Part shown: piece after piece, positions 1 to 8,102 of the stretch
How positions within the stretch are numbered: the first letter of the stretch is position 1
Layout: every line of letters starts with the position of its first letter
NCBI RefSeq assembly: GCF_030216305.1
Contig: NZ_JASOKT010000003.1
Span: 62,001 to 126,000, forward strand
Length of the DNA: 64,000 nt
Source: Actinotignum timonense
Lineage (GTDB): Bacteria > Actinomycetota > Actinomycetes > Actinomycetales > Actinomycetaceae
Direction of reading: 5' to 3'
The notes under the pieces: generated by a model
What the model saw: the letters and a program-made list of their open reading frames with translations, nothing else
Told to the model about the DNA's origin: nothing
Databases searched by the model: none
Program-made: the position numbers and the translations under genes

Positions 1-624
1 GCAGCGGAGAGTCTCAAACTCCTGTCCTCACGGCGTATTCCTGTTGTGCTTTTTGATCATCCAGCCTTGGAAGACGGGATGAGCGCGGTGTCAGTTGATG
101 ACACTCGCGGCGCAGAAATCGCTATCGAGCACCTGCACAGCTTAGGTCATCGACACATCGGATTTATTAATGGATCTGCTCGGGTACGCCAGGCTCAGGC
201 TCGACGCGTAGGAGTAGAGCGTTCGGCGCGTGCTTCGCATAATGAACTCACCCTCACGGAAGTACACGCCGCTCGCTTCGATGCCGCCAGTGGTGAAAAG
301 GCTATGCATGAGCTGTTGACATCTCATCCCGAAATAACAGGGGTCTTTTGTGCGAATGATTCCTTAGCCATCGGCGCTATGCGAGCTGCACGCCAACGGA
401 ATCTAGGTATTCCGCAGGATATATCGATTGTTGGTTTTGACGATATTGATGTGGCGCGAGAACTTATTACACCCCTCACTACAGTCCGCCAGCCGATGAC
501 AGAACTAGGAACCACAGCGGCGCAATTACTTCTGGAACAGCCGGCACATGCTCAAGATATTGCATTTGTCCCGGAGCTTATTGTTCGCGAATCAACCGCG
601 CCACCGCGGTCCTGGCGTATATAG
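1..624 (+). CDS. LacI-family transcriptional regulator, C-terminal part (cut by window edge)
   Basis: The reading frame is open from base 1, so the N-terminal helix-turn-helix lies outside the window. What remains is the periplasmic-binding-protein-like effector domain of LacI/GalR repressors. Family hallmarks are visible: the segment HLHSLGHRHIGFING, the segment GVFCANDSLAIGAM, SIVGFDDIDVAR near the end, and the closing LIVRESTAPP. The gene runs tail-to-tail into rhaD with a 2-bp gap, and it sits beside a rhamnose operon whose promoter region holds a LacI-type palindrome. I infer that it represses this locus with rhamnose or a rhamnoside as inducer. The family call is firm; the effector is inference. 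Confidence 0.93.
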   Translation, partial: AAESLKLLSSRRIPVVLFDHPALEDGMSAVSVDDTRGAEIAIEHLHSLGHRHIGFINGSARVRQAQARRVGVERSARASHNELTLTEVHAARFDAASGEKAMHELLTSHPEITGVFCANDSLAIGAMRAARQRNLGIPQDISIVGFDDIDVARELITPLTTVRQPMTELGTTAAQLLLEQPAHAQDIAFVPELIVRESTAPPRSWRI

Positions 625-626
625 CT

Positions 627-1442
627 TTAGTACAGCGAGGTTTGTACCCCAAAATCGGCTATAACGGCACGAAGTTCGTCTTCTGTGAGTCCCTCGCCGG
701 AATTACCCATCGTGCGGTTGCGATATTCATACATGGCACCAGCTTCGGCATATTCCATCTTGTCCACCGCATCGAGAGCACCGGTATCGGAGCGCACCAT
801 AATGCCGTGCTTAGACCACACGACGATGCGATGATCCTTCAACGCCGCAACGTTATTTTCCTGCAATTCATTCGATCCGGGAACCATAAATTCCAGTACA
901 GCGACACCATCGGGAAGCTGAACAATCGTTTCGGGTTCCCAGCGCAGAATTGCGTGATTGAAATCCTTCGTGTTCCGCAATTCCTTAATATGAGAGAGCG
1001 CAACCAAATAAGGGGGCTGTGCGTGGATAAGTACCTGGAAAGGAACCTGCCGATCCCGTACCTGGCTTTCGTGTACCGCTAGATGCGAGTTGAATTCGCT
1101 TGTTGGTTTCGTGAACTGTCGCTCGGGATGCGTCCACCACGTCCCGGTTGCCCCTCCTTCGTCGATAACAAAAGCGGATACCGCGGCGAGGGGATTTACT
1201 TCAATTTCCCGCAGTCGCACCCCGGATCCCGTGACAAATACCGTGTGACCTGCCAAACCCCGCACCGACCACGGGAGTGAAACTCCGGCGGTTTTCTCGG
1301 GAAAAACACTATCGAGGGGAAGTTGTTCCCGGGTAGCAACAGAAATATTTCCCGCACCTGCTTCGCATGCTGCGAGATGATCAAGGCGGGCACCCGCTTC
1401 GCCCATCTGAGTGAAAATATCAGAGATTGTTAGAGCGCTCAT
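627..1442 (-). CDS. rhaD: Rhamnulose-1-phosphate aldolase
   Basis: This class II (zinc) aldolase of 271 residues should split L-rhamnulose-1-phosphate into dihydroxyacetone phosphate and L-lactaldehyde in the cytoplasm. The length matches E. coli RhaD (about 274). The substrate-site Glu is seen in PTSEFNSHL (E116), one zinc His at H140 in LIHAQPPYL, and another at H212 in WSKHGIMV. The usual HxH pair reads H-A-Q here, so the second zinc His is replaced by Gln. It is the last gene of the rhamnose operon, 74 bp after rhaB. No lactaldehyde dehydrogenase or reductase is found in the window. Confidence 0.9.
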   Translation of the reverse strand: MSALTISDIFTQMGEAGARLDHLAACEAGAGNISVATREQLPLDSVFPEKTAGVSLPWSVRGLAGHTVFVTGSGVRLREIEVNPLAAVSAFVIDEGGATGTWWTHPERQFTKPTSEFNSHLAVHESQVRDRQVPFQVLIHAQPPYLVALSHIKELRNTKDFNHAILRWEPETIVQLPDGVAVLEFMVPGSNELQENNVAALKDHRIVVWSKHGIMVRSDTGALDAVDKMEYAEAGAMYEYRNRTMGNSGEGLTEDELRAVIADFGVQTSLY

Positions 1443-1516
1443 GCGCTGCTCCTTTCATCAAGAGTTCGCCATGACTGGCAAGGGAAGGGATAGGGGCTTC
1501 TGCGCCCCACAACGAC

Positions 1517-3067
1517 TTAGAGGAAATGATGGGTGAATACCCTCCTTTCCGCCGAGCGCCATTCCTCCACAGAGCTTTCTGGTTCAAAATGAATGAGGTC
1601 GAAAGAAGACCGCACGATGTTACGCAGTTCGGAAAGGTCCTCACCTACATCCCCGTGAGCACGAGCCTGAATAAGAAGGTTTCCGGTTGCCGTTGCCTCC
1701 ACGGGCCCAGCGGTTACCGGACATCCACAAGCATCCGCCGTAAGTTGGCACAATAGCGTATTTTTGATACCTCCCCCCACCATGGTCACCGAAGATATAT
1801 CGACATTCGCGAGGGCCGCGGCTTCCTTTACCGCACGGGCATGGGCAAGAGCCAGAGAATCCACCACGCAACGAGCAATTTCCGCGGGAGTTTCCGGAAC
1901 GGGCTGATCACTAAGCTGAGCCAGCTCTTGAATTCGCTGGCACATATCACCCGGATGGGTAAAAACGGGATGGTTAATATCGATGACGGTACGCAGAGCC
2001 GGAGCCGAACGTGCTGCCTCACTTAACTTATCCACCGTGAGATCCGGGTGGTACTCGCGTAGCTGCGCGAGACATCCATTGAACACCCACATACCCATAA
2101 TGTTCTTGAGGTAGCGAACCGTTCCATCGACACCCAGTTCATTCGTGAAATTAGCCTTGCGCGAGGCTTCTGTTACGACAGGAGAATCCAGTTCTACTCC
2201 CACCAGCGACCAGGTACCGCAAGAAATATACGCGCTCCTCTCAATGAGAGGAGCGGCAATAACCGCCGATGCAGTATCGTGGCTCGCCACGTTAATGATG
2301 CGAGCTGGACTAGCTGTTGTTCCGAGCTGCGCCACGTCCTGATTGAGGTATCCCAAGCAGTTCCCGGCCTGCACCAGATCAGGAAGTTTTACGCCTAGAT
2401 CCTGACCCACCGCCTTCCCCATCCGTTCGATCACACTGGAGTTCCACGTGCGATGCACCGGATCGATAAGGCCCGTTGTCGACGCATTTGTTAGTTCCGC
2501 CGCCATCACACCGCACAAAAGAAAATTCAGCAGATCGGGAAGAAGGAGGATCTTTTCAGCAACAGCTAACTCCGCCCGTCGAGCTTCATTCTTTCCGTCG
2601 GCTAGAAGTTGAAAAATTGTGTTGAAAGTTTGCATTTGCAAACCTGTAACCTGGTACAGCTCTTGCGCACCCACAGTGCGAACAAACTCCCCGGCAACGC
2701 CTTCGGTGCGTTGGTCGCGATATGAGCGGATCGCGCCGAGGACTTCACCCTCAGCAACGAAACCATAATCAACACCCCAGGTGTCTACACCGATAGATGC
2801 CACATCGGTGTTTTCTAGAGTGCGGAGCGCCAACACTGTCTTCTGCCATAATCGTGGAAGATCCCAGTGAATAGCTGGCACTCTCCCTGTATCGCTAAGC
2901 GGCCTCGCTCCTGCTGCGTCGTCGTGTTTCCCGTAACGCGGGAACTGGATCGGCGCATGCGAGAAACGGGCAATTTCCCGGCTCTGCACAACCGAATCAA
3001 CCACCCGTCCCGCAACAACGCGACCGGATGAGGCACCTAAATCAACAGCAACTAGCGCACCCATCAT
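1517..3067 (-). CDS. rhaB: L-rhamnulokinase
   Basis: This FGGY-family kinase (516 residues) phosphorylates L-rhamnulose with ATP to give rhamnulose-1-phosphate. The N-terminal phosphate-binding loop reads AVDLGASSGRVV, and the sugar-site segment SIGVDTWGVDYGFV is typical of RhaB. The C-terminal ATP-site glycines are in TMVGGGIKNTLLCQ. The frame stays open 153 bp further upstream, but that would overlap rhaI. The chosen ATG has a GAGGAGG-type ribosome site just ahead; a second ATG follows immediately and could be used instead. The gene lies between rhaI (35-bp gap) and rhaD and acts between them in the pathway. Confidence 0.93.
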   Translation of the reverse strand: MMGALVAVDLGASSGRVVAGRVVDSVVQSREIARFSHAPIQFPRYGKHDDAAGARPLSDTGRVPAIHWDLPRLWQKTVLALRTLENTDVASIGVDTWGVDYGFVAEGEVLGAIRSYRDQRTEGVAGEFVRTVGAQELYQVTGLQMQTFNTIFQLLADGKNEARRAELAVAEKILLLPDLLNFLLCGVMAAELTNASTTGLIDPVHRTWNSSVIERMGKAVGQDLGVKLPDLVQAGNCLGYLNQDVAQLGTTASPARIINVASHDTASAVIAAPLIERSAYISCGTWSLVGVELDSPVVTEASRKANFTNELGVDGTVRYLKNIMGMWVFNGCLAQLREYHPDLTVDKLSEAARSAPALRTVIDINHPVFTHPGDMCQRIQELAQLSDQPVPETPAEIARCVVDSLALAHARAVKEAAALANVDISSVTMVGGGIKNTLLCQLTADACGCPVTAGPVEATATGNLLIQARAHGDVGEDLSELRNIVRSSFDLIHFEPESSVEEWRSAERRVFTHHFL

Positions 3068-3102
3068 GCGTACCTTATTCTTTCCTCCTCGCCTCAGTAT
3101 CT

Positions 3103-4281
3103 TTAAGCACCCCAACTCATGGCAGTGCCACCGGTGCGTTCGGAACGAATCTTGTCCAGATATCCGGACTCCTGGAATGCTTCGTAGGGCCGCGCGGGCA
3201 ATCCACGCTCCTCTCGCCATTCTTCGAGCAAGGGGCGAACATCGGTCGAGAAAGCGTCCATAAGAACCCTGTTCCCGGCAAGCACATCATCGCTGCACTG
3301 TGCGGCAGCGAGTTCCTCCGGATCAATGAGAAGAGCCTTTGCTACTGCTTCCTGCACATTGGTTGCAGACAGAATCTCACCCGGAATTTTCTCCTCGAGA
3401 TTGTGGCATTGATCCAGCATAAAGTTGACCTCCGCTGCCGGATCAAAACCGCCCCCGGAAACGATCTCCCACACGATACGGAAAAGCTGGAAAGGATCCG
3501 CTGCTCCAACAATGAGATCATCATCAGCGTAGAAACGGGAATTAAAATCAAAAGCACCAAGGCGCCCGCGCCGCAAAAGTTGCGCCACGATAAATTCGAT
3601 ATTTGTTCCCGGAGCGTGGTGCCCCGTATCAAGCACCACCTTCGCACGTTCACCCAGGTCAACACAGTGAACCAGAGCTGTGCCCCAGTCAGGAACATCC
3701 GTGTGATAGAAAGCCGGCTCGAAGAATTTATATTCGAGTACCAGGCGCTGATCCTCATCCAATTCGTTGTAAATACGTTGCAACGACTCAGCGAGGCGGT
3801 CTTGGCGAGCCCGGATGGAATCCTGGCCCGGATAGTTCGTTCCGTCTGCTAGCCAAATCTTTAAATCCCGTGAACCTGTTTGCCGCATAATATCGATGCA
3901 GGCAATGTGATGCGCAATCGCTTTCTCGCGTACCTTCGGATCCGGATTGCATAGCGATCCCAGCTTGTAGTCCTCGTCCTGGAATACATTCGAATTGATC
4001 GTCCCAAGCTCCACACCTTCACTTTCCGCAAAGGCCCGCAACTCAGAGAAATCATCGACCATATCCCAGGGAATATGGAGAGAGACCCACGGGGTCACTC
4101 CGGTCATCTTGTGAACCTGCGCCGCATCCGCAATTTTTTCAAAAGGCGTACGGGGAGTTCCCGCGGTTCCAAATACCCTGAATCTTGTTCCGGAATTTCC
4201 AAAAGCCCACGAGGGCAACTCAATAGAGAGCTGATCCAGAATAGCGCGACTACCCGCGGTCATATTATCGAGATGTAGCAT
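3103..4281 (-). CDS. rhaI: L-rhamnose isomerase, Gram-positive/Pseudomonas type
   Basis: This TIM-barrel sugar isomerase (392 residues) converts L-rhamnose to L-rhamnulose with divalent metal. It belongs to the xylose-isomerase-like branch (RhaI), not the E. coli RhaA branch. Metal-site and barrel segments include TPWVSLHIPWDMVDDF, LEYKFFEPAFYHTDV, VVLDTGHHAPGTNIEF and GAFDFNSRFYADDDL. It starts 26 bp after the rhamnosidase gene and ends 35 bp before rhaB, so it is the third gene of the operon. A 10-bp palindrome, TAAGCGCTTA, covers the end of the preceding gene at 4301-4310; whether it is an internal operator is unknown. Confidence 0.9.
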   Translation of the reverse strand: MLHLDNMTAGSRAILDQLSIELPSWAFGNSGTRFRVFGTAGTPRTPFEKIADAAQVHKMTGVTPWVSLHIPWDMVDDFSELRAFAESEGVELGTINSNVFQDEDYKLGSLCNPDPKVREKAIAHHIACIDIMRQTGSRDLKIWLADGTNYPGQDSIRARQDRLAESLQRIYNELDEDQRLVLEYKFFEPAFYHTDVPDWGTALVHCVDLGERAKVVLDTGHHAPGTNIEFIVAQLLRRGRLGAFDFNSRFYADDDLIVGAADPFQLFRIVWEIVSGGGFDPAAEVNFMLDQCHNLEEKIPGEILSATNVQEAVAKALLIDPEELAAAQCSDDVLAGNRVLMDAFSTDVRPLLEEWREERGLPARPYEAFQESGYLDKIRSERTGGTAMSWGA

Positions 4282-4307
4282 GTCTACCTTTCCAACGCCT
4301 TAAGCGC

Positions 4308-6572
4308 TTAGTTACTCAAGTTCGTGGAGATATCAAAAGTTCCGCTAACGGTGTGGGTATCTCCATTGGGGAGAAGAAGTTCTGCTTCGCGCGGCACCTC
4401 TCCGGTAACGCGCAGCACACTTTCTTCCAGAGACCATTCCAGAAACACCAGCCCGTGAGGTGTTGTTACGTGCCCAGAAGCCCGCGTGAGGGAGCCACCC
4501 GGCTGAGGCTTCAGAAGGATTGCTTCGTACCCAGGCCGCGCAGCATTGATACCAAGAACGGTCCGGTACACCCAATCGATAACCGCACCCAGGGCGTAAT
4601 GATTGAAAGAAGTCATACCACCGGGATTTACCGTTCCGTCGGGAAGCATGGAATCCCAGCGCTCCCATACCGTTGTCGCACCCATGGTGATGGGATATCC
4701 CCACGAGGGGCACTTCGTTTGCTCGATCAAGCGATACGCAGCATCGAGGTGCCCGGTTTCCGTCAATGCATCACAAATTTCAGGGGTACCCGCGAACCCG
4801 GTTCCTATGAGGTAATCATTTTCCGCTACCAAATCGGCTAGGTACTGACCGGCTTGGTTCTTCTCTTCCTCTTCGAGAAGCCCGGTATTGATCGCGAGTG
4901 CGTATGCGGTTTGCGAATGGGAGGCCAGCCGGCCTTCCGTATCTGACTCCTGATCAAGGTAGCGATTGCGGAATGCCTTGCGGCACGCTGCAGCCCACTC
5001 CCGAATCTCTTTTTCGACATCCTTACCGAGTATCTCCGCGATGTCCGCGGCCCTCGTGAGGCACCGAACGACGTATGCATTCGCCACCAACTGCGGATCA
5101 GTCTGACCATCTTGGGGAGCATCAGCCGGAGCCGTGGGATCTAACCAGTCTCCTAGCTGGAAAGCTTCCAGCCACAAACCGTCCGCACCTGCTAGCTCAT
5201 GGAGGTCTCGAGCCCAGCTCCACACGAGTTCCCAATGCCGCTCAAGATAAGAAATATCTCCTGTTGCTTGATACAGATTCCACGGGAGCAGAATTACGAC
5301 GTCATCCCATACCGAAGCCGGATCTTCCACTTTCCAGAAGAAGGGGGCAGGCACCCACGGCACATACCAAGGAATCACTCCGAATTCGCGATACTCTGTT
5401 TCCACATCACAGAGCCAATCGGATAAAAAGTCCGCGCAATCCCCAAGGGTCAGGGCAGTAGGCCCGAATACCTGAATATCTCCGGTCCATCCCATCCGCT
5501 CGTCACGTTGCGGGCAGTCGGTAGGAAGTCCCACGAAGTTCGAGCGCATGGACCACTGCACGTTGGAGTGCAATTGGTTGAGAATTGGATTGGAGCACTC
5601 GAAACTTGAGGTCATATTGATAGGGGTGCGAATAACTTGGAGCCGGAGAGTCGTAAGATCCACCGAGCCTTCTGGGTCCGTTATTTCGATATAGCGGAAC
5701 CCGTGCACCGTAAATCGTGGTTCGTAACGACGGCGCCCTCGTCCAGCACCGGTGAATTCATCGATGGAATGTGCTTCACGCAGGGTTCGTGTGTAAATTC
5801 GCCCTTCTTGCAGCACTTCTGCGTGGCGAATAGTTACTGTCACACCCTCGGGAATATCTGCCTCGAACGATACCCGCCCCGCAGCGTTCTGCCCGAAGTC
5901 CACCAAAATAACATCATCTAGTCGCGTGATTTTTTGTGGTTCCAGAGTCTCCATTGCGGTGATTTCTCGCCACGGAACGAAAACTGGTTCCTCACTCACT
6001 GAAAGGGCTGTGACGTTCTTCCACACCGTTCCTGGATCTGCCTGGGCGCTCGGCAAAACATCGCAACGTTCGTCGTAGTGTTCCCCTCCGTAGAGTTCTG
6101 CGCGTACCCGTGGAGAACGGATGCATTTCCACGATTCATCACTGGAAATAACCTCGTGCGAACCATCGGCATACTCGATATCCAGATGGAGGAAAGCTGC
6201 CACATCTTCTCCGTAGAGGTTAACGTTGCCGCCATCGAAGCCGAAACGGCCGCGCCACCACCCATCTGCCACATCAAGGTCAAGAACAACGGCACTACCC
6301 GCCTCCACGGACGCGAAAGAATGAGTAACGTCCAGGCAGGCAATGGGCATCCGGTGCCGGTAGCTCATCCATCCGGGAAGAAGTGTTTGCTCGTGAGCCA
6401 GCACACCGTTGACGTACATGTCCACAATCCCGTGAGCGGAGAGGTAAGCGGTTGCTTGACGCACCGGTCCCGCGGTAATAACGGTTCGGCGGAGACGCCA
6501 TGATCCTTGTTCTGGCCCCGGATCTTCCGTGGGGCTAATCCACTGCCCTTTCAGTTGAGTGAGGTCCTGCAT
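4308..6572 (-). CDS. GH78 alpha-L-rhamnosidase, cytoplasmic
   Basis: This 754-residue glycoside hydrolase removes terminal alpha-L-rhamnose from rhamnosides. The order is an N-terminal carbohydrate-binding beta domain (about 1-190), a second beta domain (about 195-315), the (alpha/alpha)6 catalytic barrel (about 320-665) and a C-terminal beta domain. The GH78 acid-base motif is clear as TDCPQRDERMGWTGD (E358 the likely acid), with TTVWERWDSM and GGMTSFNHYALGAV further on. There is no signal peptide, so the substrate must be imported before hydrolysis. Its ATG overlaps the stop codon of the upstream transporter as TAATG, which implies translational coupling. It releases rhamnose for the three genes that follow. 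Confidence 0.92.
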   Translation of the reverse strand: MQDLTQLKGQWISPTEDPGPEQGSWRLRRTVITAGPVRQATAYLSAHGIVDMYVNGVLAHEQTLLPGWMSYRHRMPIACLDVTHSFASVEAGSAVVLDLDVADGWWRGRFGFDGGNVNLYGEDVAAFLHLDIEYADGSHEVISSDESWKCIRSPRVRAELYGGEHYDERCDVLPSAQADPGTVWKNVTALSVSEEPVFVPWREITAMETLEPQKITRLDDVILVDFGQNAAGRVSFEADIPEGVTVTIRHAEVLQEGRIYTRTLREAHSIDEFTGAGRGRRRYEPRFTVHGFRYIEITDPEGSVDLTTLRLQVIRTPINMTSSFECSNPILNQLHSNVQWSMRSNFVGLPTDCPQRDERMGWTGDIQVFGPTALTLGDCADFLSDWLCDVETEYREFGVIPWYVPWVPAPFFWKVEDPASVWDDVVILLPWNLYQATGDISYLERHWELVWSWARDLHELAGADGLWLEAFQLGDWLDPTAPADAPQDGQTDPQLVANAYVVRCLTRAADIAEILGKDVEKEIREWAAACRKAFRNRYLDQESDTEGRLASHSQTAYALAINTGLLEEEEKNQAGQYLADLVAENDYLIGTGFAGTPEICDALTETGHLDAAYRLIEQTKCPSWGYPITMGATTVWERWDSMLPDGTVNPGGMTSFNHYALGAVIDWVYRTVLGINAARPGYEAILLKPQPGGSLTRASGHVTTPHGLVFLEWSLEESVLRVTGEVPREAELLLPNGDTHTVSGTFDISTNLSN

Positions 6573-7831
6573 TAGGAATCCTTCCGTACCGCTCCCTCGG
6601 TCGGAGCAATGAAATCGGGAGCCTTACGAGTACGTCCGAGCCAGAACACACCGATGAGAACGGCAATAATCTGGAGCACAACGATGAAGATGTAGAGAAC
6701 ACGCGGTCCGGCATCCAGAATCACCGGAGTCCACAGCGCTACCACTGCGGCGACAATTCGAGTGAAGGCAGTGGTAATACCTTGCGCCGTCGAACGAAGG
6801 AGGGTGGGGAAGAGTTCCTGAGACCATACCTTCCACATCGGCTCACCGGCGATAGCACCGCCAATCGCATAAACAATGGCGAGCGTAATGAGGACCCAGG
6901 GCTGGAAGCCGAAGATAATAGGCAGCGACCATGCTGCGATAGCGAGCACACCGGCACCGGCAAAGAGCGGCATGCGGTACTTGGTGTCCACGAAACGCAT
7001 AAGGAAGAACGTGGCTACCACGGACACACCCACACCGATGAGCCCCACCAGCGAAGCGGTACGAACCGTGGATCCGGCGACATTCACCCAGATGTAGGTC
7101 GAGAACTGGCCGTTAGTATTAGCGGCAACGTTCGCCAAGGCATAGAAGAGTCCGGTGCCGATGAGGGGAAGCAGGTAACGCCCGGTGAAAAGTTCACGCA
7201 GCTGCATCTTTTGGGGTTCAACACTTCCCTTGCCGGAATGCGCCTGGACCCAAGCCTGCGATTCGGGAAGAGTCGCGCGCAAAATCAGCACGATAACAGC
7301 GACGATAGCTAGGTGCGCATAGAGAATCTGGCCGCCCGTGCGCCCCATATTTCCGACCACAGCGCCAATGCCCATCGCGGCAAGCATGCCGCCCATCCAG
7401 AGCAGGTGGGAGAAAGTAATCATCTTCCCCTTATGGCTAGGCGGTGCCTCCTCTGAGATCATCGCCAAGGAAACCGGAAGATCAGCGCCTACCGCAAAAC
7501 CGAGAGCTGGGATGAGGGCATAGAGAATTCCCGGGCCTCCCGCGAAAACCATCCCGGCTGCCGCGAGCGCGTAAAGAATCATGGTGACGGTGAAAACGTG
7601 GCGTCGCCCGAAACGGTCACCCATGCGCCCGCCGACGATTGCACCCGCGGCAATCCCGAGGGTCAGAAGTGCCGAGTAATGCCCAATGGCGTGAGAGCTC
7701 AAACCGAGGGCATCCTGGTAAAGCACAAGCGCCGTTCCCGTGGACACAATCGCCGCAGCGTCAAGATATGACGCCATGCCTGCAATAGTCGCCACCCACC
7801 ACGGGTTGACTTTTTTGCGTTGCAGATTCAT
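6572..7831 (-). CDS. MFS transporter, putative rhamnose/rhamnoside importer
   Basis: This 12-helix major facilitator (419 residues from the chosen start) resembles the sugar or aromatic-acid porter groups. The loop signature GGRMGDRFGRRHVF after helix 2 is canonical, and the matching loop LMRFVDTKYRMP follows helix 8. The ATG at 7831 was chosen because GGAGG lies about 6 bp upstream; the open frame extends further but without a ribosome site. It is the first gene of the rhamnose operon and shares one base with the GH78 gene. With a cytoplasmic rhamnosidase next door, import of intact rhamnosides is the likely role. The substrate is inference. Confidence 0.85.
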   Translation of the reverse strand: MNLQRKKVNPWWVATIAGMASYLDAAAIVSTGTALVLYQDALGLSSHAIGHYSALLTLGIAAGAIVGGRMGDRFGRRHVFTVTMILYALAAAGMVFAGGPGILYALIPALGFAVGADLPVSLAMISEEAPPSHKGKMITFSHLLWMGGMLAAMGIGAVVGNMGRTGGQILYAHLAIVAVIVLILRATLPESQAWVQAHSGKGSVEPQKMQLRELFTGRYLLPLIGTGLFYALANVAANTNGQFSTYIWVNVAGSTVRTASLVGLIGVGVSVVATFFLMRFVDTKYRMPLFAGAGVLAIAAWSLPIIFGFQPWVLITLAIVYAIGGAIAGEPMWKVWSQELFPTLLRSTAQGITTAFTRIVAAVVALWTPVILDAGPRVLYIFIVVLQIIAVLIGVFWLGRTRKAPDFIAPTEGAVRKDS

Positions 7832-7944
7832 TTTTCCTCCTTCGCAGCCACTCTGCTGCGTCAGGCGTATTCCTTGCCATGACAACTTGGTTTTTACGTC
7901 TCTTACGCCGGTCATGCGCATCTGCACGCTCTACCTTGTGCGTA

Positions 7945-7958
7945 TTGAAACGTTTCAA
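7945..7958. promoter_or_regulatory. LacI-type operator, perfect 14-bp palindrome
   Basis: TTGAAACGTTTCAA is a perfect inverted repeat with the central CG typical of LacI/GalR operators. It lies in the 271-bp gap between the divergent rhamnose operon and the GH3 gene, so one repressor could control both. The LacI-type gene at the left edge of the window is the likely partner. A TTGACT hexamer at 7965-7970 is close enough for overlap with a plus-strand promoter, but no convincing -10 box follows it. Confidence 0.7.
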
Positions 7959-8102
7959 GTAGTATTGACTATAGGAGCTCGCAGCTCTGGTGTCAACATT
8001 GCGAAAGTATCTCGATAATGTAGAAAATACGGCAGGCACCACAGAGTACTGGCACAACGCTCCCGGACGACACCCTTACAACGACGTAGAAAGGCCAACA
8101 CC

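Noticed and set aside
4301..4310. TAAGCGCTTA as a second LacI operator in the rhamnose operon
   Set aside because: It is only 10 bp, differs from the TTGAAACGTTTCAA operator and covers a stop codon; it could be chance.
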